In this document: positions 1 to 10,195 of the stretch, one piece after another
Layout of the letters: each line of letters starts with the position of its first letter
Position numbering within the stretch: the first letter of the stretch is position 1
Translations under genes and position numbers: made by a program
Notes under the pieces: generated by a model
Database searches by the model: none
The model's input: the letters and a program-made list of their open reading frames with translations, nothing else
Told to the model about the DNA's origin: nothing
Assembly: GCF_900112455.1 (NCBI RefSeq)
Contig: NZ_FOLT01000001.1
Span: 308,323 to 372,322 of the forward strand
DNA length: 64,000 nucleotides
DNA from: Alkalibacterium subtropicum
Lineage (GTDB): Bacteria; Bacillota; Bacilli; Lactobacillales; Carnobacteriaceae_A
Reading direction: 5' to 3'

Positions 1-3000
1 ACTATTCTTCGTCGTTCTCATGCAAACGATTTTCCAACAACGAACAGGACGAAGCCATGTTCGAACGGATCAAACCCGGAACATGGGTGAAAGTCAGGGG
101 AAGCATTCAGGAAGATACCTTTATGCGAGATCTGGTTATGAATGTTCAGGACATCACTCAGACTTTTCATGCGAGCCGAAAAGATACATATCCGGAAGAT
201 AAAAAACGGGTAGAACTGCATGCACACACGAATATGAGTCAGATGGATGCCACACCTAGTGCCACGGATCTTGTCAAGCAGGCGGCTGAATGGGGACATA
301 AAGCCATTGCGATAACAGATCATGCTGTCGCCCAGTCGTATCCTGAAGCCCATGCAGCCGGCAGCAAGAATAATGTCAAGATCATTTATGGCGTGGAAGC
401 CAATCTTGTGGATGATGGCGTACCCATTGCCTATAACGAATCAGACGATGACCTGCATGAAGCCACCTATGTCGTGTTTGACGTGGAGACCACAGGCCTG
501 TCAGCCATCTATGACAATATTATCGAGCTGGCCGCTGTGAAGATGCATAAAGGGAATGTGGTGGAAGAATTCCAGGAATTCATCGATCCCGGTCACCGTT
601 TATCGAATACGACCATCAATCTGACAGGGATCACGGATGAAATGGTCCGTGGATCGAAGTCGGAAAAAGACGTATTGGAACAGTTCAGGGCCTTTTCAGA
701 AGGCAGTATCCTCGTTGCCCATAACGCGACCTTTGATATGGGCTTTTTGAACACCGCTTATAAAAAGCATGATATGCCGATGTCTGAACTGCCGGTCATC
801 GATACCCTTGAATTTTCGCGCTTCATCAATCCGTCCTTCAAGAGTCACCGTCTGAACACATTGGCCAAAAAGTTCAAAGTGAATCTGGAACAGCACCACC
901 GGGCCATTTATGATTCGCAGACCACGGGACAGCTGCTCTGGATCTTTGTAAAGATGGCGAACAAAGAGTATAACATTGAACGCCACAGTGAACTGAACCA
1001 ATATATGGGCGGGGGAGATGCCTATAAAAAGTCACGCCCCAGTCATGTGACGATCTGGGCGAAGGATCAGGCCGGACTCAAAAACCTGTTCAAACTCATT
1101 TCCGGGTCGCTCGTCGATTATTTCTACCGGATCCCTCGCGTACCGCGCTCCTTTTTGGACAAATACAGAGAAGGTCTGATCGTGGGGTCCGGCTGTGCTC
1201 AGGGCGAAGTGTTTGAGGCTATGATGCAGCGTGGATATGAAGAGGCCAAAAAGAAAGCTGATTATTATGACTACCTTGAAATCATGCCTAAAGAAGCGTA
1301 CTTGAATCTCATCAACCGCGAACTGGTCAGAAATAAAGATGATCTGGAAGACATCATTACAAATATCGTGAAGTTGGGTAAGGAACTGGACAAGAAGGTC
1401 ATTGCGACCGGAAACGTGCACTTCGTGAATCCGGAAGACGGTGTCTACCGGGATATCCTGCTGGAAACACAGAATAAATCGCATGTCAGCCAGCATAAGA
1501 ATCCGCCGGTCTATTTCCGGACCACGGATGAAATGATGGAAAGTCTGGCCTTTTTAGGCGAAGAAACAGCTGAAGAAGTGGTGATCACCAATCCGAATGC
1601 CCTTGTCGACAGTGTCGCAGATGACATCACTCCTGTAAAACAGGACCTGTACACACCAAAAATGGAAGGGTCCGAAGAAGAGATCCGTAAAATGAGTTAC
1701 GATAAAGCGCATGAGCTGTACGGTGAGTCTTTACCTGAGATCATTGAAGCCAGGATCGAAAAAGAACTCGACAGTATCATCGGAAACGGGTTCTCGGTCA
1801 TCTATCTGATTTCTCAGAAGCTGGTGCATAAAAGTGTGGAGGATGGCTATCTGGTTGGTTCCAGGGGGTCAGTCGGTTCCAGCCTTGTCGCTACGTTGAC
1901 TGGGATAACAGAAGTCAATCCCATGCCGCCGCATTACCGCTGTACCGAGTGTAAGCACTCCGAATTCTTTACGAACGGCGAATACGGCTCCGGTTTTGAT
2001 CTGCCAGAAAAGGCCTGCCCGAAATGTGAGACGTCTTTATACAGAGACGGTCAGGATATTCCCTTTGAAACGTTCCTGGGCTTCAATGGCGATAAAGTCC
2101 CCGATATCGATCTGAACTTCTCGGGTGAATACCAGGCGAGAGCCCACTTGTATACGAAAGAACTGTTTGGTGAAGAGTATGTTTACCGTGCCGGAACGAT
2201 CGGTACTATCGCAGACCGGACAGCATTCGGGTTCGTCAAAGGCTACGAACGCGATCATCAGCTGAATTACCGTTCGGCAGAGGTCGACCGTCTCTCCAAA
2301 GGACTGACAGGCGTCAAACGAACGACCGGCCAGCATCCGGGGGGGATCATCGTTATTCCTGATTACATGGATGTCTATGATTTTTCCCCTATCCAGTATC
2401 CGGCCGATGATCAGGAAGCCGAGTGGAAAACGACCCACTTCGACTTTCACTCGATCCACGACAACGTTCTGAAACTGGATATCCTGGGTCACGATGATCC
2501 CAGCATGATCCGCATGCTCCAGGACTTATCAGGGATAGATCCTCTGGACATCCCTGTCAATGACCCGGATGTCATGAAACTCTTCAGTGGCACAGAGGTT
2601 TTAGGCGTCACAGAAGAGCAGATTTATTCGAAAACCGGAACGCTGGGTGTGCCTGAATTCGGTACCCGCTTCGTCCGGCAGATGCTGGAACAGACGAAAC
2701 CGACCACCTTTGCAGAATTGCTTCAGATTTCAGGACTGTCCCACGGTACCGACGTTTGGCTCGGGAATGCGGAAGAACTGATCAGACAGCACAACATCCC
2801 CTTGTCAGAAGTTATCGGCTGTCGTGATGATATTATGATCTATCTGCAGCACAAGGGACTGGAAGACGGTCTGGCCTTTCAGATCATGGAATACGTCAGA
2901 AAGGGTCGCGGGATCCCTGACGACTGGCAGAAAGAAATGCGCAATAACGACGTACCGGAATGGTATATCGCTTCCTGTCTGAAGATCAAGTATATGTTCC

Positions 3001-3527
3001 CTAAAGCCCACGCGGCTGCGTATATCCTTATGGCCCTGCGCGTCGCTTACTTTAAAGTCCATCATCCGCTTTATTATTACGCCGCTTACTTTTCTATCCG
3101 CGCGAGCGACTTCGATCTGGAAGCCATGGCCAAAGGAAAGGAAAGCATCAAGGCGCGTATGAAAGAAATAACGGATAAGGGGATGGATGCCTCGACGAAA
3201 GAGAAGAACCTGCTGACGGTGCTTGAAATAGCGAATGAAATGGTAGAACGCGGTTTCTCATTCAAGATGGTCGATATCGATGAATCAGATGCCAAAGACT
3301 TTCTGATCCAGGATGATGCCCTGCTGGCACCGTTTCGAGCAGTGCCTTCACTTGGAGGAAGTGTAGCCAATGCGATCGTCGAAGCCAGAAAAGACGGCCC
3401 ATTCTTATCTAAAGAAGACTTATCCAGAAGAGGGAAAGTGTCTAAGACTGTTATGGAATATCTGGATACAAATCAGGCGCTCGCTGGGCTGCCGGATGAA
3501 AATCAATTATCCTTATTTGATTTGTAA
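1..3527 (+). CDS. polC: DNA polymerase III alpha subunit, Gram-positive PolC type (5' end cut off)
   Basis: Replicative DNA polymerase with built-in proofreading. The reading frame is open from base 3, so the N-terminus lies outside the window; about 1174 residues are visible against roughly 1440 in the family, so some 260 are missing. Numbering from the internal ATG at 57: the PHP domain starts at [13 protein letters not shown] (about 53), the DnaQ-like 3'-5' exonuclease has [10 protein letters not shown] (about 138), a CxxC...CxxC zinc-binding segment lies near 629-660, and the polymerase acidic motif PDIDLNFSG is near 682. The protein ends in QLSLFDL, a textbook sliding-clamp binding motif. 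The ATG at 57 is internal and is not the true start. The PHP-exonuclease-polymerase fusion separates PolC from DnaE. Confidence 0.98.
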   Translation, partial: YSSSFSCKRFSNNEQDEAMFERIKPGTWVKVRGSIQEDTFMRDLVMNVQDITQTFHASRKDTYPEDKKRVELHAHTNMSQMDATPSATDLVKQAAEWGHKAIAITDHAVAQSYPEAHAAGSKNNVKIIYGVEANLVDDGVPIAYNESDDDLHEATYVVFDVETTGLSAIYDNIIELAAVKMHKGNVVEEFQEFIDPGHRLSNTTINLTGITDEMVRGSKSEKDVLEQFRAFSEGSILVAHNATFDMGFLNTAYKKHDMPMSELPVIDTLEFSRFINPSFKSHRLNTLAKKFKVNLEQHHRAIYDSQTTGQLLWIFVKMANKEYNIERHSELNQYMGGGDAYKKSRPSHVTIWAKDQAGLKNLFKLISGSLVDYFYRIPRVPRSFLDKYREGLIVGSGCAQGEVFEAMMQRGYEEAKKKADYYDYLEIMPKEAYLNLINRELVRNKDDLEDIITNIVKLGKELDKKVIATGNVHFVNPEDGVYRDILLETQNKSHVSQHKNPPVYFRTTDEMMESLAFLGEETAEEVVITNPNALVDSVADDITPVKQDLYTPKMEGSEEEIRKMSYDKAHELYGESLPEIIEARIEKELDSIIGNGFSVIYLISQKLVHKSVEDGYLVGSRGSVGSSLVATLTGITEVNPMPPHYRCTECKHSEFFTNGEYGSGFDLPEKACPKCETSLYRDGQDIPFETFLGFNGDKVPDIDLNFSGEYQARAHLYTKELFGEEYVYRAGTIGTIADRTAFGFVKGYERDHQLNYRSAEVDRLSKGLTGVKRTTGQHPGGIIVIPDYMDVYDFSPIQYPADDQEAEWKTTHFDFHSIHDNVLKLDILGHDDPSMIRMLQDLSGIDPLDIPVNDPDVMKLFSGTEVLGVTEEQIYSKTGTLGVPEFGTRFVRQMLEQTKPTTFAELLQISGLSHGTDVWLGNAEELIRQHNIPLSEVIGCRDDIMIYLQHKGLEDGLAFQIMEYVRKGRGIPDDWQKEMRNNDVPEWYIASCLKIKYMFPKAHAAAYILMALRVAYFKVHHPLYYYAAYFSIRASDFDLEAMAKGKESIKARMKEITDKGMDASTKEKNLLTVLEIANEMVERGFSFKMVDIDESDAKDFLIQDDALLAPFRAVPSLGGSVANAIVEARKDGPFLSKEDLSRRGKVSKTVMEYLDTNQALAGLPDENQLSLFDL

Positions 3528-3543
3528 AGAGAAAGTGTCTAAG

Positions 3544-3572
3544 TTGCGACAGCGTTGTATCTGTGGTACACT
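3544..3572 (+). promoter_or_regulatory. Sigma-A type promoter for the rimP-nusA-infB operon
   Basis: TTGCGA (3544-3549), a 17-bp spacer and TACACT (3567-3572) form a good vegetative promoter just after the polC stop. It lies upstream of an intrinsic terminator and of rimP, so its transcript must read through the hairpin at 3602-3632. Confidence 0.65.
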
Positions 3573-3601
3573 GTTAAGGAATCGAGCGAGATAGACTGAG
3601 G

Positions 3602-3632
3602 AAAGAGTGAGCGAATCCGCTCACTCTTTTTC
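3602..3632 (+). terminator. Intrinsic terminator or leader attenuator before rimP
   Basis: A 12-bp perfect stem, AAAGAGTGAGCG pairing with CGCTCACTCTTT around the loop AATC, is followed by only two further T residues before a C. It ends polC transcripts. Because a promoter lies just upstream and the T-tract is weak, it may also attenuate the rimP-nusA operon. Confidence 0.75.
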
Positions 3633-3693
3633 ACAGCCTTTATTAAACAATGAAAATAACCGGACAATATGTCTGAGAGGAGTGAAGACGTCA

Positions 3694-4164
3694 TTGAATA
3701 CAGTGGAAAAAGTGAAAGAATTGTCCCAGCCTGTGGCAGCAGACCTTGGGTATGAACTGGTCGATGTCGAATATGTAAAAGAAGGTAAGAACTGGTTCTT
3801 GCGTTTATACATCGATAAGGCAAACGGCGTAGATCTGGATGATTGTGCTCTGTTCAGTGAAAAAATCGGAGAAAAACTGGATGCGATCGAACCGGATCCT
3901 ATCCCTCACGCTTATTATCTGGAGGTATCTTCTCCAGGGGCTGAAAGACCGCTTCGTTCAGATGAAGAAATGAAAAATGCAGTCGGTCAGTATATCCATG
4001 TCAAGTTACATGGCGAAATAAACGGTCAAAATGCCTATGAAGGCACACTCAAAGAGTGGTACGATGATTATATCGTCCTGACCGTCAAAGACAAGACCAG
4101 ACGTAAAGATTTGGAGATCGAAAAGAAACACATCGCTAAGGCTCGATTAGCTATCGAATTTTAA
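3694..4164 (+). CDS. rimP: Ribosome maturation factor RimP
   Basis: Small-subunit assembly factor that helps 30S maturation. The chosen start is TTG at 3694, giving 156 residues beginning MNTVEKVKELSQP, which matches the family N-terminus. AGGAG at 3678-3682 is the ribosome binding site. An upstream in-frame ATG at 3607 lies inside the terminator hairpin and would add residues unlike RimP. The segment VDVEYVKEGKNWFLRLYID is the family signature near the N-terminus, followed by the PGAERPL motif and a C-terminal SH3-like barrel (VLTVKDK, the lysine-rich end). It is the first gene of the rimP-nusA-ylxR-ylxQ-infB-rbfA operon. Confidence 0.95.
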   Translation: MNTVEKVKELSQPVAADLGYELVDVEYVKEGKNWFLRLYIDKANGVDLDDCALFSEKIGEKLDAIEPDPIPHAYYLEVSSPGAERPLRSDEEMKNAVGQYIHVKLHGEINGQNAYEGTLKEWYDDYIVLTVKDKTRRKDLEIEKKHIAKARLAIEF

Positions 4165-4204
4165 ATTCTCAATACGTCTAGAAATGAGTAAAAGGAGTAA
4201 AAAT

Positions 4205-5740
4205 ATGAGTAAAGAATTAATATCTGCTCTTGAAACTTTAGAAAAAGAAAAGGGTATTTCTAAAGAGGTTGTTATCGATGCGCTGGAAGCTGCACTTGTA
4301 TCAGCGTATAAACGCAACTACGGAACATCTCAGAACGTTGAAGTCGATTTCAATGATAAAAAAGGGTCGATCACGGTTTATCAAGTCAAGGAAGTCGTTG
4401 AAGATGTATATGACTCACAACTTGAAATCAGCCTGGAAGAAGCGCGTGAGCGTAAAAAAGCGTATGAAGTCGGAGATAAAATCAAATTCGAAGTCACTCC
4501 TAAGAACTTCGGGCGCATTGCTGCTCAGACAGCTAAGCAGGTCATCATGCAGCGCATGCGAGAAGCAGAACGTTCGATTATCTACAATGAGTACATCCAG
4601 TATGAAGATGATCTGATGACGGGGACAGTAGAAAGACAAGACAACAAATTTATCTACATCAATTTAGGTAAAGTCGAAGCTGTGCTTTCCAAGCGCGATC
4701 AGATTGAAAACGAAACCTATGACACGCATGACCGTATCAAAGTGTATGTAAGCAAAGTGGAGAATTCAACTAAGGGCCCTCAGGTGTTTGTCAGCCGCAC
4801 ACATCCTAATCTTATCAAGCGATTGTTTGAACAGGAGGTGCCGGAGATATATGATGGTATCGTTGAAATCGTATCGATCGCCCGCGAAGCCGGCGACCGT
4901 TCCAAGATCGCTGTCTTCTCACGGGATGAGAACGTTGACCCGGTCGGCACATGTGTCGGTCCCAGAGGGTCACGTGTACAGGCTATCGTGAATGAACTGA
5001 ATGGCGAAAACATGGATATCGTTGAATGGGACAAAGACCCTTCAGTATACATCAAGAATGCTTTGAATCCTGCTCAGGTCGTTGATGTTCAGTTTGACGA
5101 AGACCAGCACTCCTGTGTCATCGTTGTTCCGGATTACCAGCTTTCACTAGCTATCGGCAAGCGTGGTCAAAATGTGCGTCTGGCAGCGAAACTGACCGGC
5201 TTCAAGATCGATATCAAGTCTGAATCTGACATGGCTGCTCTGGCAGAAGAGTCAGAGGATCTGAAGGACGATTCCTTCTTTGAAGCATTGAATGAAAACG
5301 ATGCGGATGCAGCAAATGACCTCGAAGCGATTTCAGAGGCCTCTTCACTGTTTGAGGAAGACGATTCAACAGATGTGGAAGCCTTTAACGATGACAGCGT
5401 ATCAGATGATGCCGATTCAACAGTGTTAGCTGAGGACAGTAATGAGATGGACAGACAGCCTGGAGAACCAGTCATGGAAACTGACTTTCAGACGGGCGAA
5501 CTGAATCCAAACGATACTGAAGACTTGATCGAATTCGCAGAAGAAAGAGACGGTATGGGCGAAGAAGAAGGCTATGAAGCGTCAATGGAAGAAGTGGAAG
5601 AAGCGACTTTCTCAGAAGACGACGAGGCGACACCGACAAGTGGCGGACAAGGCGAGCCGCCGTTTACTGATAACGAGGAACGACGATTCCCGGAAAATCA
5701 GGAAACGACCTTCTCGGATGATGAAAATATTGGAAAATAA
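4205..5740 (+). CDS. nusA: Transcription termination/antitermination factor NusA with a long acidic tail
   Basis: Binds RNA polymerase and modulates pausing and termination. The start is ATG 4205 behind AAAGGAG (4191-4197); the ATG at 4184 precedes that site. Residues 1-340 hold the normal core: N-terminal domain, S1 (TGTVERQDNKFIYINLG), KH1 (VGTCVGPRGSRVQAI) and KH2 (LAIGKRGQNVRLAAKLTG). After the core, where Bacillus NusA (about 370 residues) nearly stops, this protein runs on for about 170 residues that are very rich in Asp, Glu, Ser and Thr with almost no Lys. That tail is probably disordered. It could act like an autoinhibitory acidic region or reflect a salt/alkaline lifestyle; neither is shown by the sequence. 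Confidence 0.96.
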   Translation: MSKELISALETLEKEKGISKEVVIDALEAALVSAYKRNYGTSQNVEVDFNDKKGSITVYQVKEVVEDVYDSQLEISLEEARERKKAYEVGDKIKFEVTPKNFGRIAAQTAKQVIMQRMREAERSIIYNEYIQYEDDLMTGTVERQDNKFIYINLGKVEAVLSKRDQIENETYDTHDRIKVYVSKVENSTKGPQVFVSRTHPNLIKRLFEQEVPEIYDGIVEIVSIAREAGDRSKIAVFSRDENVDPVGTCVGPRGSRVQAIVNELNGENMDIVEWDKDPSVYIKNALNPAQVVDVQFDEDQHSCVIVVPDYQLSLAIGKRGQNVRLAAKLTGFKIDIKSESDMAALAEESEDLKDDSFFEALNENDADAANDLEAISEASSLFEEDDSTDVEAFNDDSVSDDADSTVLAEDSNEMDRQPGEPVMETDFQTGELNPNDTEDLIEFAEERDGMGEEEGYEASMEEVEEATFSEDDEATPTSGGQGEPPFTDNEERRFPENQETTFSDDENIGK

Positions 5741-5766
5741 AACAATGTTGAATAAGGTGAGGGATT

Positions 5767-6063
5767 ATGCAGAAGCGTAAGATACCTATGAGGAGATGTG
5801 TTGTCTCCGGCGAAATGAAACCAAAGAAAGACATGGTTCGTATCGTTAGAAATAAAGAAGGCGAGGTCTCGATCGATCCGACAGGCAAGAAAAACGGACG
5901 CGGCGCTTATGTCTCTTTAGACACGGACCTCGTGAAAAAAGCAAAAAAGAAAAAGATGCTGGACCAGGCATTGAATGCCCAGGTCGCTGACTCTTTTTAC
6001 GATGAACTGATTGAATACATTGAGTATAAGCAAGCAAGAATGGAAATTGAAAATGAACAATAA
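5767..6063 (+). CDS. ylxR: YlxR family RNA-binding protein (RNase P modulator RnpM type)
   Basis: A 98-residue basic protein of the YlxR family. Family members bind nucleic acid, and the Bacillus subtilis protein is reported to modulate RNase P. The diagnostic stretches are PMRRCVVSGEM near the N-terminus and GRGAYVS in the middle. It sits 26 bases after nusA behind an AAGGTGAGG ribosome binding site and overlaps the next gene, so it is translated as part of the nusA operon. Confidence 0.92.
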   Translation: MQKRKIPMRRCVVSGEMKPKKDMVRIVRNKEGEVSIDPTGKKNGRGAYVSLDTDLVKKAKKKKMLDQALNAQVADSFYDELIEYIEYKQARMEIENEQ

Positions 6064-6352
6064 AGAACGAGCTTTGAATCTGTTAGGATTGGCTCAACGT
6101 GCGGGCAAGCTGATATCCGGCGAAGCGCTCGTTCTGCAATCCGTAAGATCGAACAAGGCGAAGATTGTCTGTCTCGCGTCTGACGCAAGCGACAATACGT
6201 CAAAACAATTTTTGAATAAGTGTGAGTATTATGATGTGCCTCTCGTGACAGCTTTTACACGGGATCAGATTTCTCACGCTTTGGGGAAGGACCGGACAGT
6301 ATGTGCCCTCATGGATGATGGTTTTATGCATTCCCTTCAAAAATTGCTCTAA
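6053..6352 (+). CDS. ylxQ: L7Ae-family ribosomal/K-turn binding protein YlxQ
   Basis: A 99-residue member of the L7Ae/L30e family, which bind kink-turn RNAs; also called RplGA. The start is ATG 6053, overlapping the last 11 bases of ylxR, and the protein begins MNNKERALNLLGLAQRAGKL, as relatives do. The longer frame from 6011 would add 14 residues that overlap ylxR further without a ribosome binding site. Its position between ylxR and infB is conserved in Bacilli. Confidence 0.92.
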   Translation: MNNKERALNLLGLAQRAGKLISGEALVLQSVRSNKAKIVCLASDASDNTSKQFLNKCEYYDVPLVTAFTRDQISHALGKDRTVCALMDDGFMHSLQKLL

Positions 6353-6374
6353 TTAAGAACGGGAAGGTGATTAA

Positions 6375-8759
6375 ATGGGCAAAAAGAGAGTCTATGAATT
6401 CGCGAAAGAAAATAATGTAGCAAGCAAAGATGTACTGGATAAAGCAAAAAAATTGGGGATCGATTACAGCAGTCATATGTCTTCCATGGAAGATAATGAG
6501 GTCAGCAAGCTGAAAACGGCATTGAGCCAGAAAGAAGCTCCAAAAGCTAAACCAGCTAAACAAGAGAGCCAGCCTAAAAGGCATCAAGAAGCAAGTCAAA
6601 ACAAACCCGCTGGTAAACGTGATGCTCGTCCAAATAAGAACAAGCGTCAAAACAGTCAGTCAAAACCTGCTGACCGATCTAAGCAAGGATCGCAGAACAA
6701 CCAGCCAAACAAAAAAAATGAGAAAAATTCTCAACACAGTAAAGGACAAAAGAATATAAATAAGAAAAAAACAGCATCTCAGCCAAAAAACAGCACCAGA
6801 AAACCTGCAGCAAGCAAAAGCCAGACGCCCGAATTGCCTAAACGTACAACTGACGAAAAACAGAAACAGTCATTCGAAAACAAACGCAGACGTAATTCAA
6901 GACAGCACAGAGGTATCCACGGTGGACCTGCCGGAGCAAGAAGACGCAAGGGCAAGAAGAATCAGAAGCCGCAGACACCTGTGACGCCGCGTAAGCATAA
7001 AGAGCTGCCGGAAGTCCTGGAATATACAGACGGCATGACTATTGCTGAACTAGCGAAAAAACTCCACCGTGAGCCAGCTGAAATCGTGAAAAAACTGTTC
7101 ATGATGGGTGTTATGGCTACTCAGAACCAGTCGCTGGACAGTGAAACGATCGAATTACTGGCAGCTGAATACGGCATCGATACAGAAGAAAAAGTTCAGA
7201 TCGATCTGACAGACTTTGATACCTTCTTCGATCAGGAACCGAACGAAGAAAATATGGTCACGCGTCCACCGACCGTTACGATCATGGGGCACGTCGACCA
7301 TGGTAAAACGACCCTGCTGGACAGCCTGCGTGAAACGAAAGTCACTGAAGGCGAGGCTGGCGGAATCACTCAGCATATCGGTGCCTATCAGGTCAAAGAA
7401 AACGGCAAGACGATCACATTCCTGGATACACCTGGACACGCCGCGTTCACAACGATGCGTGCCCGTGGTGCAGACGTTACGGATATCGCGATCATCGTTG
7501 TAGCTGCAGATGACGGCGTTATGCCTCAGACAGTTGAAGCGATCAATCACGCTAAAGCTGCTGAAGTACCGATCATCGTTGCCGTCAATAAGGTAGACAA
7601 GCCGGGTGCTAATCCTGACCGTGTCATGCAGGAACTGACTGAATACGGACTGATCCCTGAAGCATGGGGCGGAGACACGATCTTTGTTCAGATCTCAGCT
7701 TTATTCAACCAGAACCTGGATGAACTGCTTGAAATGATCCTGCTTGTAGCTGAAGTTGAAGAACTGAAAGCTGATCCTAAACGTTTAGCTATTGGTTCCG
7801 TCATCGAAGCGCGATTAGACAAGTCTCAAGGGTCTATTGCTACCCTTCTTGTACAGGAAGGTACACTGCGTCAAGGAGACCCTATCGTTGTAGGCAATAC
7901 CTTTGGTAGAGTCAGAACGATGACCAATGATAAAGGACGCCGTGTAAAAGAAGCCGGACCGTCAACCCCTGTCGAGATCACAGGATTGAATGGTACACCT
8001 CATGCCGGAGACCGTTTCGTTGTCTTTGAAGATGAGAAGACTGCAAGACAGGTCGGCGAATCAAGAGCGGCAGCTGCAACTGAAGCGCAACGCTCAACAA
8101 CGAACAAAGTAACACTGGAGAACCTGTTCGACAGTCTGGAAGAAGGCGAACTGAAGTCAGTTAATGTCATCATCAAAGCTGACGTCCAAGGTTCAGCTGA
8201 AGCATTGGCGGCTAGTCTTGAGAAGATCGAAGTTGAAGGCGTGAAGATCGACATTATCCACACAGGCGTCGGTGCGATCAATGAAAGTGATGTCACACTG
8301 GCATCAGCCAGTTCAGCGATCATTATCGGATTCAATGTACGTCCGACGGTTCAGGCTAAAGAGAGTGCCAGCCGTGAAGAAGTCGACATCAGAACCCACC
8401 GTGTCATCTATAATGCTATCGATGAAATCGAAGCAGCCATGACAGGGATGCTCGATCCGGAATATGAAGAAAAAGTTACCGGTCAGGCAACCGTCCGTGA
8501 GACGTATGACGTATCTAAAGTCGGCACGATCGCGGGATGTTTTGTTACTGATGGTGTCCTGAAACGCAGCAGTTCCATTCGTCTGATCAGAAATGGCGTC
8601 GTTAAACATGAAGGCGAACTTTCAAGTCTGAAACGTTTCAAAGATGATGCGAAAGAAGTCAGAAACGGATACGAATGTGGCTTGACGATCGAAGGGTATA
8701 ACGACATTGAAGTTGACGATGTCATTGAGGCCTTCGAAATGGTGGAAATCAAAAAATAA
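6375..8759 (+). CDS. infB: Translation initiation factor IF-2
   Basis: GTPase that places initiator tRNA on the 30S subunit and promotes subunit joining. The protein has 794 residues. The first ~210 contain one short IF2_N helix ([19 protein letters not shown]) and then a low-complexity region rich in Lys, Gln, Asn and Arg. A second IF2_N element ([10 protein letters not shown]) follows. The G domain begins with GHVDHGKTT at residue 305, with DTPGHAAF (G3) and NKVDKPGA (G4). Domains II, III and IV, including the C-terminal initiator-tRNA domain, are present. The start is ATG 6375 behind GGGAAGGTG. Confidence 0.98.
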   Translation: MGKKRVYEFAKENNVASKDVLDKAKKLGIDYSSHMSSMEDNEVSKLKTALSQKEAPKAKPAKQESQPKRHQEASQNKPAGKRDARPNKNKRQNSQSKPADRSKQGSQNNQPNKKNEKNSQHSKGQKNINKKKTASQPKNSTRKPAASKSQTPELPKRTTDEKQKQSFENKRRRNSRQHRGIHGGPAGARRRKGKKNQKPQTPVTPRKHKELPEVLEYTDGMTIAELAKKLHREPAEIVKKLFMMGVMATQNQSLDSETIELLAAEYGIDTEEKVQIDLTDFDTFFDQEPNEENMVTRPPTVTIMGHVDHGKTTLLDSLRETKVTEGEAGGITQHIGAYQVKENGKTITFLDTPGHAAFTTMRARGADVTDIAIIVVAADDGVMPQTVEAINHAKAAEVPIIVAVNKVDKPGANPDRVMQELTEYGLIPEAWGGDTIFVQISALFNQNLDELLEMILLVAEVEELKADPKRLAIGSVIEARLDKSQGSIATLLVQEGTLRQGDPIVVGNTFGRVRTMTNDKGRRVKEAGPSTPVEITGLNGTPHAGDRFVVFEDEKTARQVGESRAAAATEAQRSTTNKVTLENLFDSLEEGELKSVNVIIKADVQGSAEALAASLEKIEVEGVKIDIIHTGVGAINESDVTLASASSAIIIGFNVRPTVQAKESASREEVDIRTHRVIYNAIDEIEAAMTGMLDPEYEEKVTGQATVRETYDVSKVGTIAGCFVTDGVLKRSSSIRLIRNGVVKHEGELSSLKRFKDDAKEVRNGYECGLTIEGYNDIEVDDVIEAFEMVEIKK

Positions 8760-8788
8760 GACGAATATCTTAAGGATAGGTGAATAGT

Positions 8789-9145
8789 ATGCCTAACTAT
8801 AGAGTAGGTAGAGTATCACAGGAAATACAGAAAGAAGTCACTGACATCCTGCGCAAGCGGGTCCGTGATCCGCGTGTCGAAGGCGTGACAGTGACAGGGG
8901 TTGATGTGACAGGTGACCTGCAGCAGGCAACGATCTACTACAGCACGCTTTCTGACGATAAAGCCAGTGTCAAACAGACACAGACCGGTCTGGAAAAAGC
9001 GACAGGTCTGATCAGAAAAGAACTGGGCAGCAGACTGTCTCTGTATAAAACACCTGAACTGACCTTTGCCCGCGACGAATCTGTTGCATACGGCAGCAAA
9101 ATCGATCAGCTATTGAACAAAATAAAAGAAGAGCAAGACGAATAA
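8789..9145 (+). CDS. rbfA: Ribosome-binding factor A
   Basis: A late 30S assembly factor that binds 16S rRNA. 118 residues. ATG 8789 is preferred over the upstream in-frame GTG at 8780 because AAGGATAGGTGA (8772-8783) overlaps the GTG and lies at the right distance from the ATG. The protein begins PNYRVGRVSQEIQKEV and contains the KH-like core VTVTGVDVTGDLQQATIYY. It is the last gene of the operon and is followed by a strong terminator. Confidence 0.96.
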   Translation: MPNYRVGRVSQEIQKEVTDILRKRVRDPRVEGVTVTGVDVTGDLQQATIYYSTLSDDKASVKQTQTGLEKATGLIRKELGSRLSLYKTPELTFARDESVAYGSKIDQLLNKIKEEQDE

Positions 9146-9179
9146 GTCTATAAGTAAGATTTGAAGTCGTTTTTCTTAG

Positions 9180-9234
9180 CAAAAGAAAAGAGGAGAATCT
9201 TTGTTTAGTGAACATTGATTCTCTTTTCTTTTGT
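9180..9234 (+). terminator. Intrinsic terminator after rbfA
   Basis: A long hairpin pairs CAAAAGAAAAGAG...AATC (9180-9199) with GATTCTCTTTTCTTTTG (9217-9233), with a three-base bulge in the left arm. It closes the rimP-rbfA operon. Confidence 0.85.
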
Positions 9235-9269
9235 AAAATTTTAATAAGGAATAGATTGAGGAGGATACG

Positions 9270-10193
9270 ATGGAAGGATTATTACCTATATGGAAAGAAA
9301 GAGGTATGACGAGTCACGATTGTGTTTTTAAACTAAGAAAAATACTTAAAATGAAGAAAATCGGCCATTCCGGCACGCTTGATCCGGATGTTGACGGTGT
9401 TTTGCCTGTAGCGATCGGCAAAGCAACCAAAGTCATCGAATACATGATGGATTCTAAAAAAATCTATACCGGTGAGATCACGCTTGGGTTTTCCACGACG
9501 ACAGAAGACCGTTCTGGAGAGATCGTCGAACAGAAACCTGTGAAAAGCACGATTGATGAAAAGGATATTGACAAAGTATTGTCCGAATTCAATGGGATCA
9601 TAACACAGACCCCTCCGATGTATTCCGCAGTGAAGATAAACGGCAAACGACTATATGAATATGCCAGAGAAGGGAAAGTCATTGACAGACCTTCCAGAGA
9701 AGTGATGATCCATTCTTTCGAACGGACTTCAGATATTACGAGAAACGAAGAAAAAGGGACACTTTCTTTTTCTTTTCATGTTGTCTGTGGTAAAGGGACG
9801 TACGTAAGAACACTGGCTGTCGATGTGGGAAGAAAACTGAGCAGTCCGTCGCATATGTCTGACCTGACCCGGGAAGCAAGCAGCGGATTTGACCGAAAAG
9901 ACGCACTGACGCTCTCTCAGATCCAGGTACTGGTCGATGAAGGCAGCATTGAGGACTACGTTTTCCCGCTTGAACGAGCGCTGGAGCATATGCCAAAGTA
10001 TGATCTATCTAAAGAGGAATACCTTCTGGTAAAAAATGGGAGTCGGCTTGAACGGCAAACGTATATGAAAAATCAGGAAGATGAGATCGTCTTTTATTAT
10101 TCGGATAAGGCTGTGGCTATTTACAAGGTACATCCGACAAAGAAAGACCTTATAAAACCGGCAAAAGTTTTGCGAAATGATTGGGTGGTGTAA
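9270..10193 (+). CDS. truB: tRNA pseudouridine(55) synthase TruB
   Basis: Makes pseudouridine at position 55 in the T-arm of tRNAs. 307 residues. The catalytic motif GHSGTLDPDVDGVLP, with the nucleophilic Asp in the TLDPD segment, is near residue 34; the YAREGKVI and VVCGKGTYVRTLA motifs follow, and the C-terminal PUA-like region ends the protein. The family usually has A in DPxA; here it is V, which is conservative. The start is ATG 9270 behind GAGGAGG. ribF follows after 2 bases, a pairing conserved in Bacilli. Confidence 0.97.
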   Translation: MEGLLPIWKERGMTSHDCVFKLRKILKMKKIGHSGTLDPDVDGVLPVAIGKATKVIEYMMDSKKIYTGEITLGFSTTTEDRSGEIVEQKPVKSTIDEKDIDKVLSEFNGIITQTPPMYSAVKINGKRLYEYAREGKVIDRPSREVMIHSFERTSDITRNEEKGTLSFSFHVVCGKGTYVRTLAVDVGRKLSSPSHMSDLTREASSGFDRKDALTLSQIQVLVDEGSIEDYVFPLERALEHMPKYDLSKEEYLLVKNGSRLERQTYMKNQEDEIVFYYSDKAVAIYKVHPTKKDLIKPAKVLRNDWVV

Positions 10194-10195
10194 GG

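Noticed and set aside
3607..3693. N-terminal extension of rimP from ATG 3607
   Set aside because: The ATG-like start lies inside the terminator hairpin; the added residues are unlike RimP, and TTG 3694 has a ribosome binding site.
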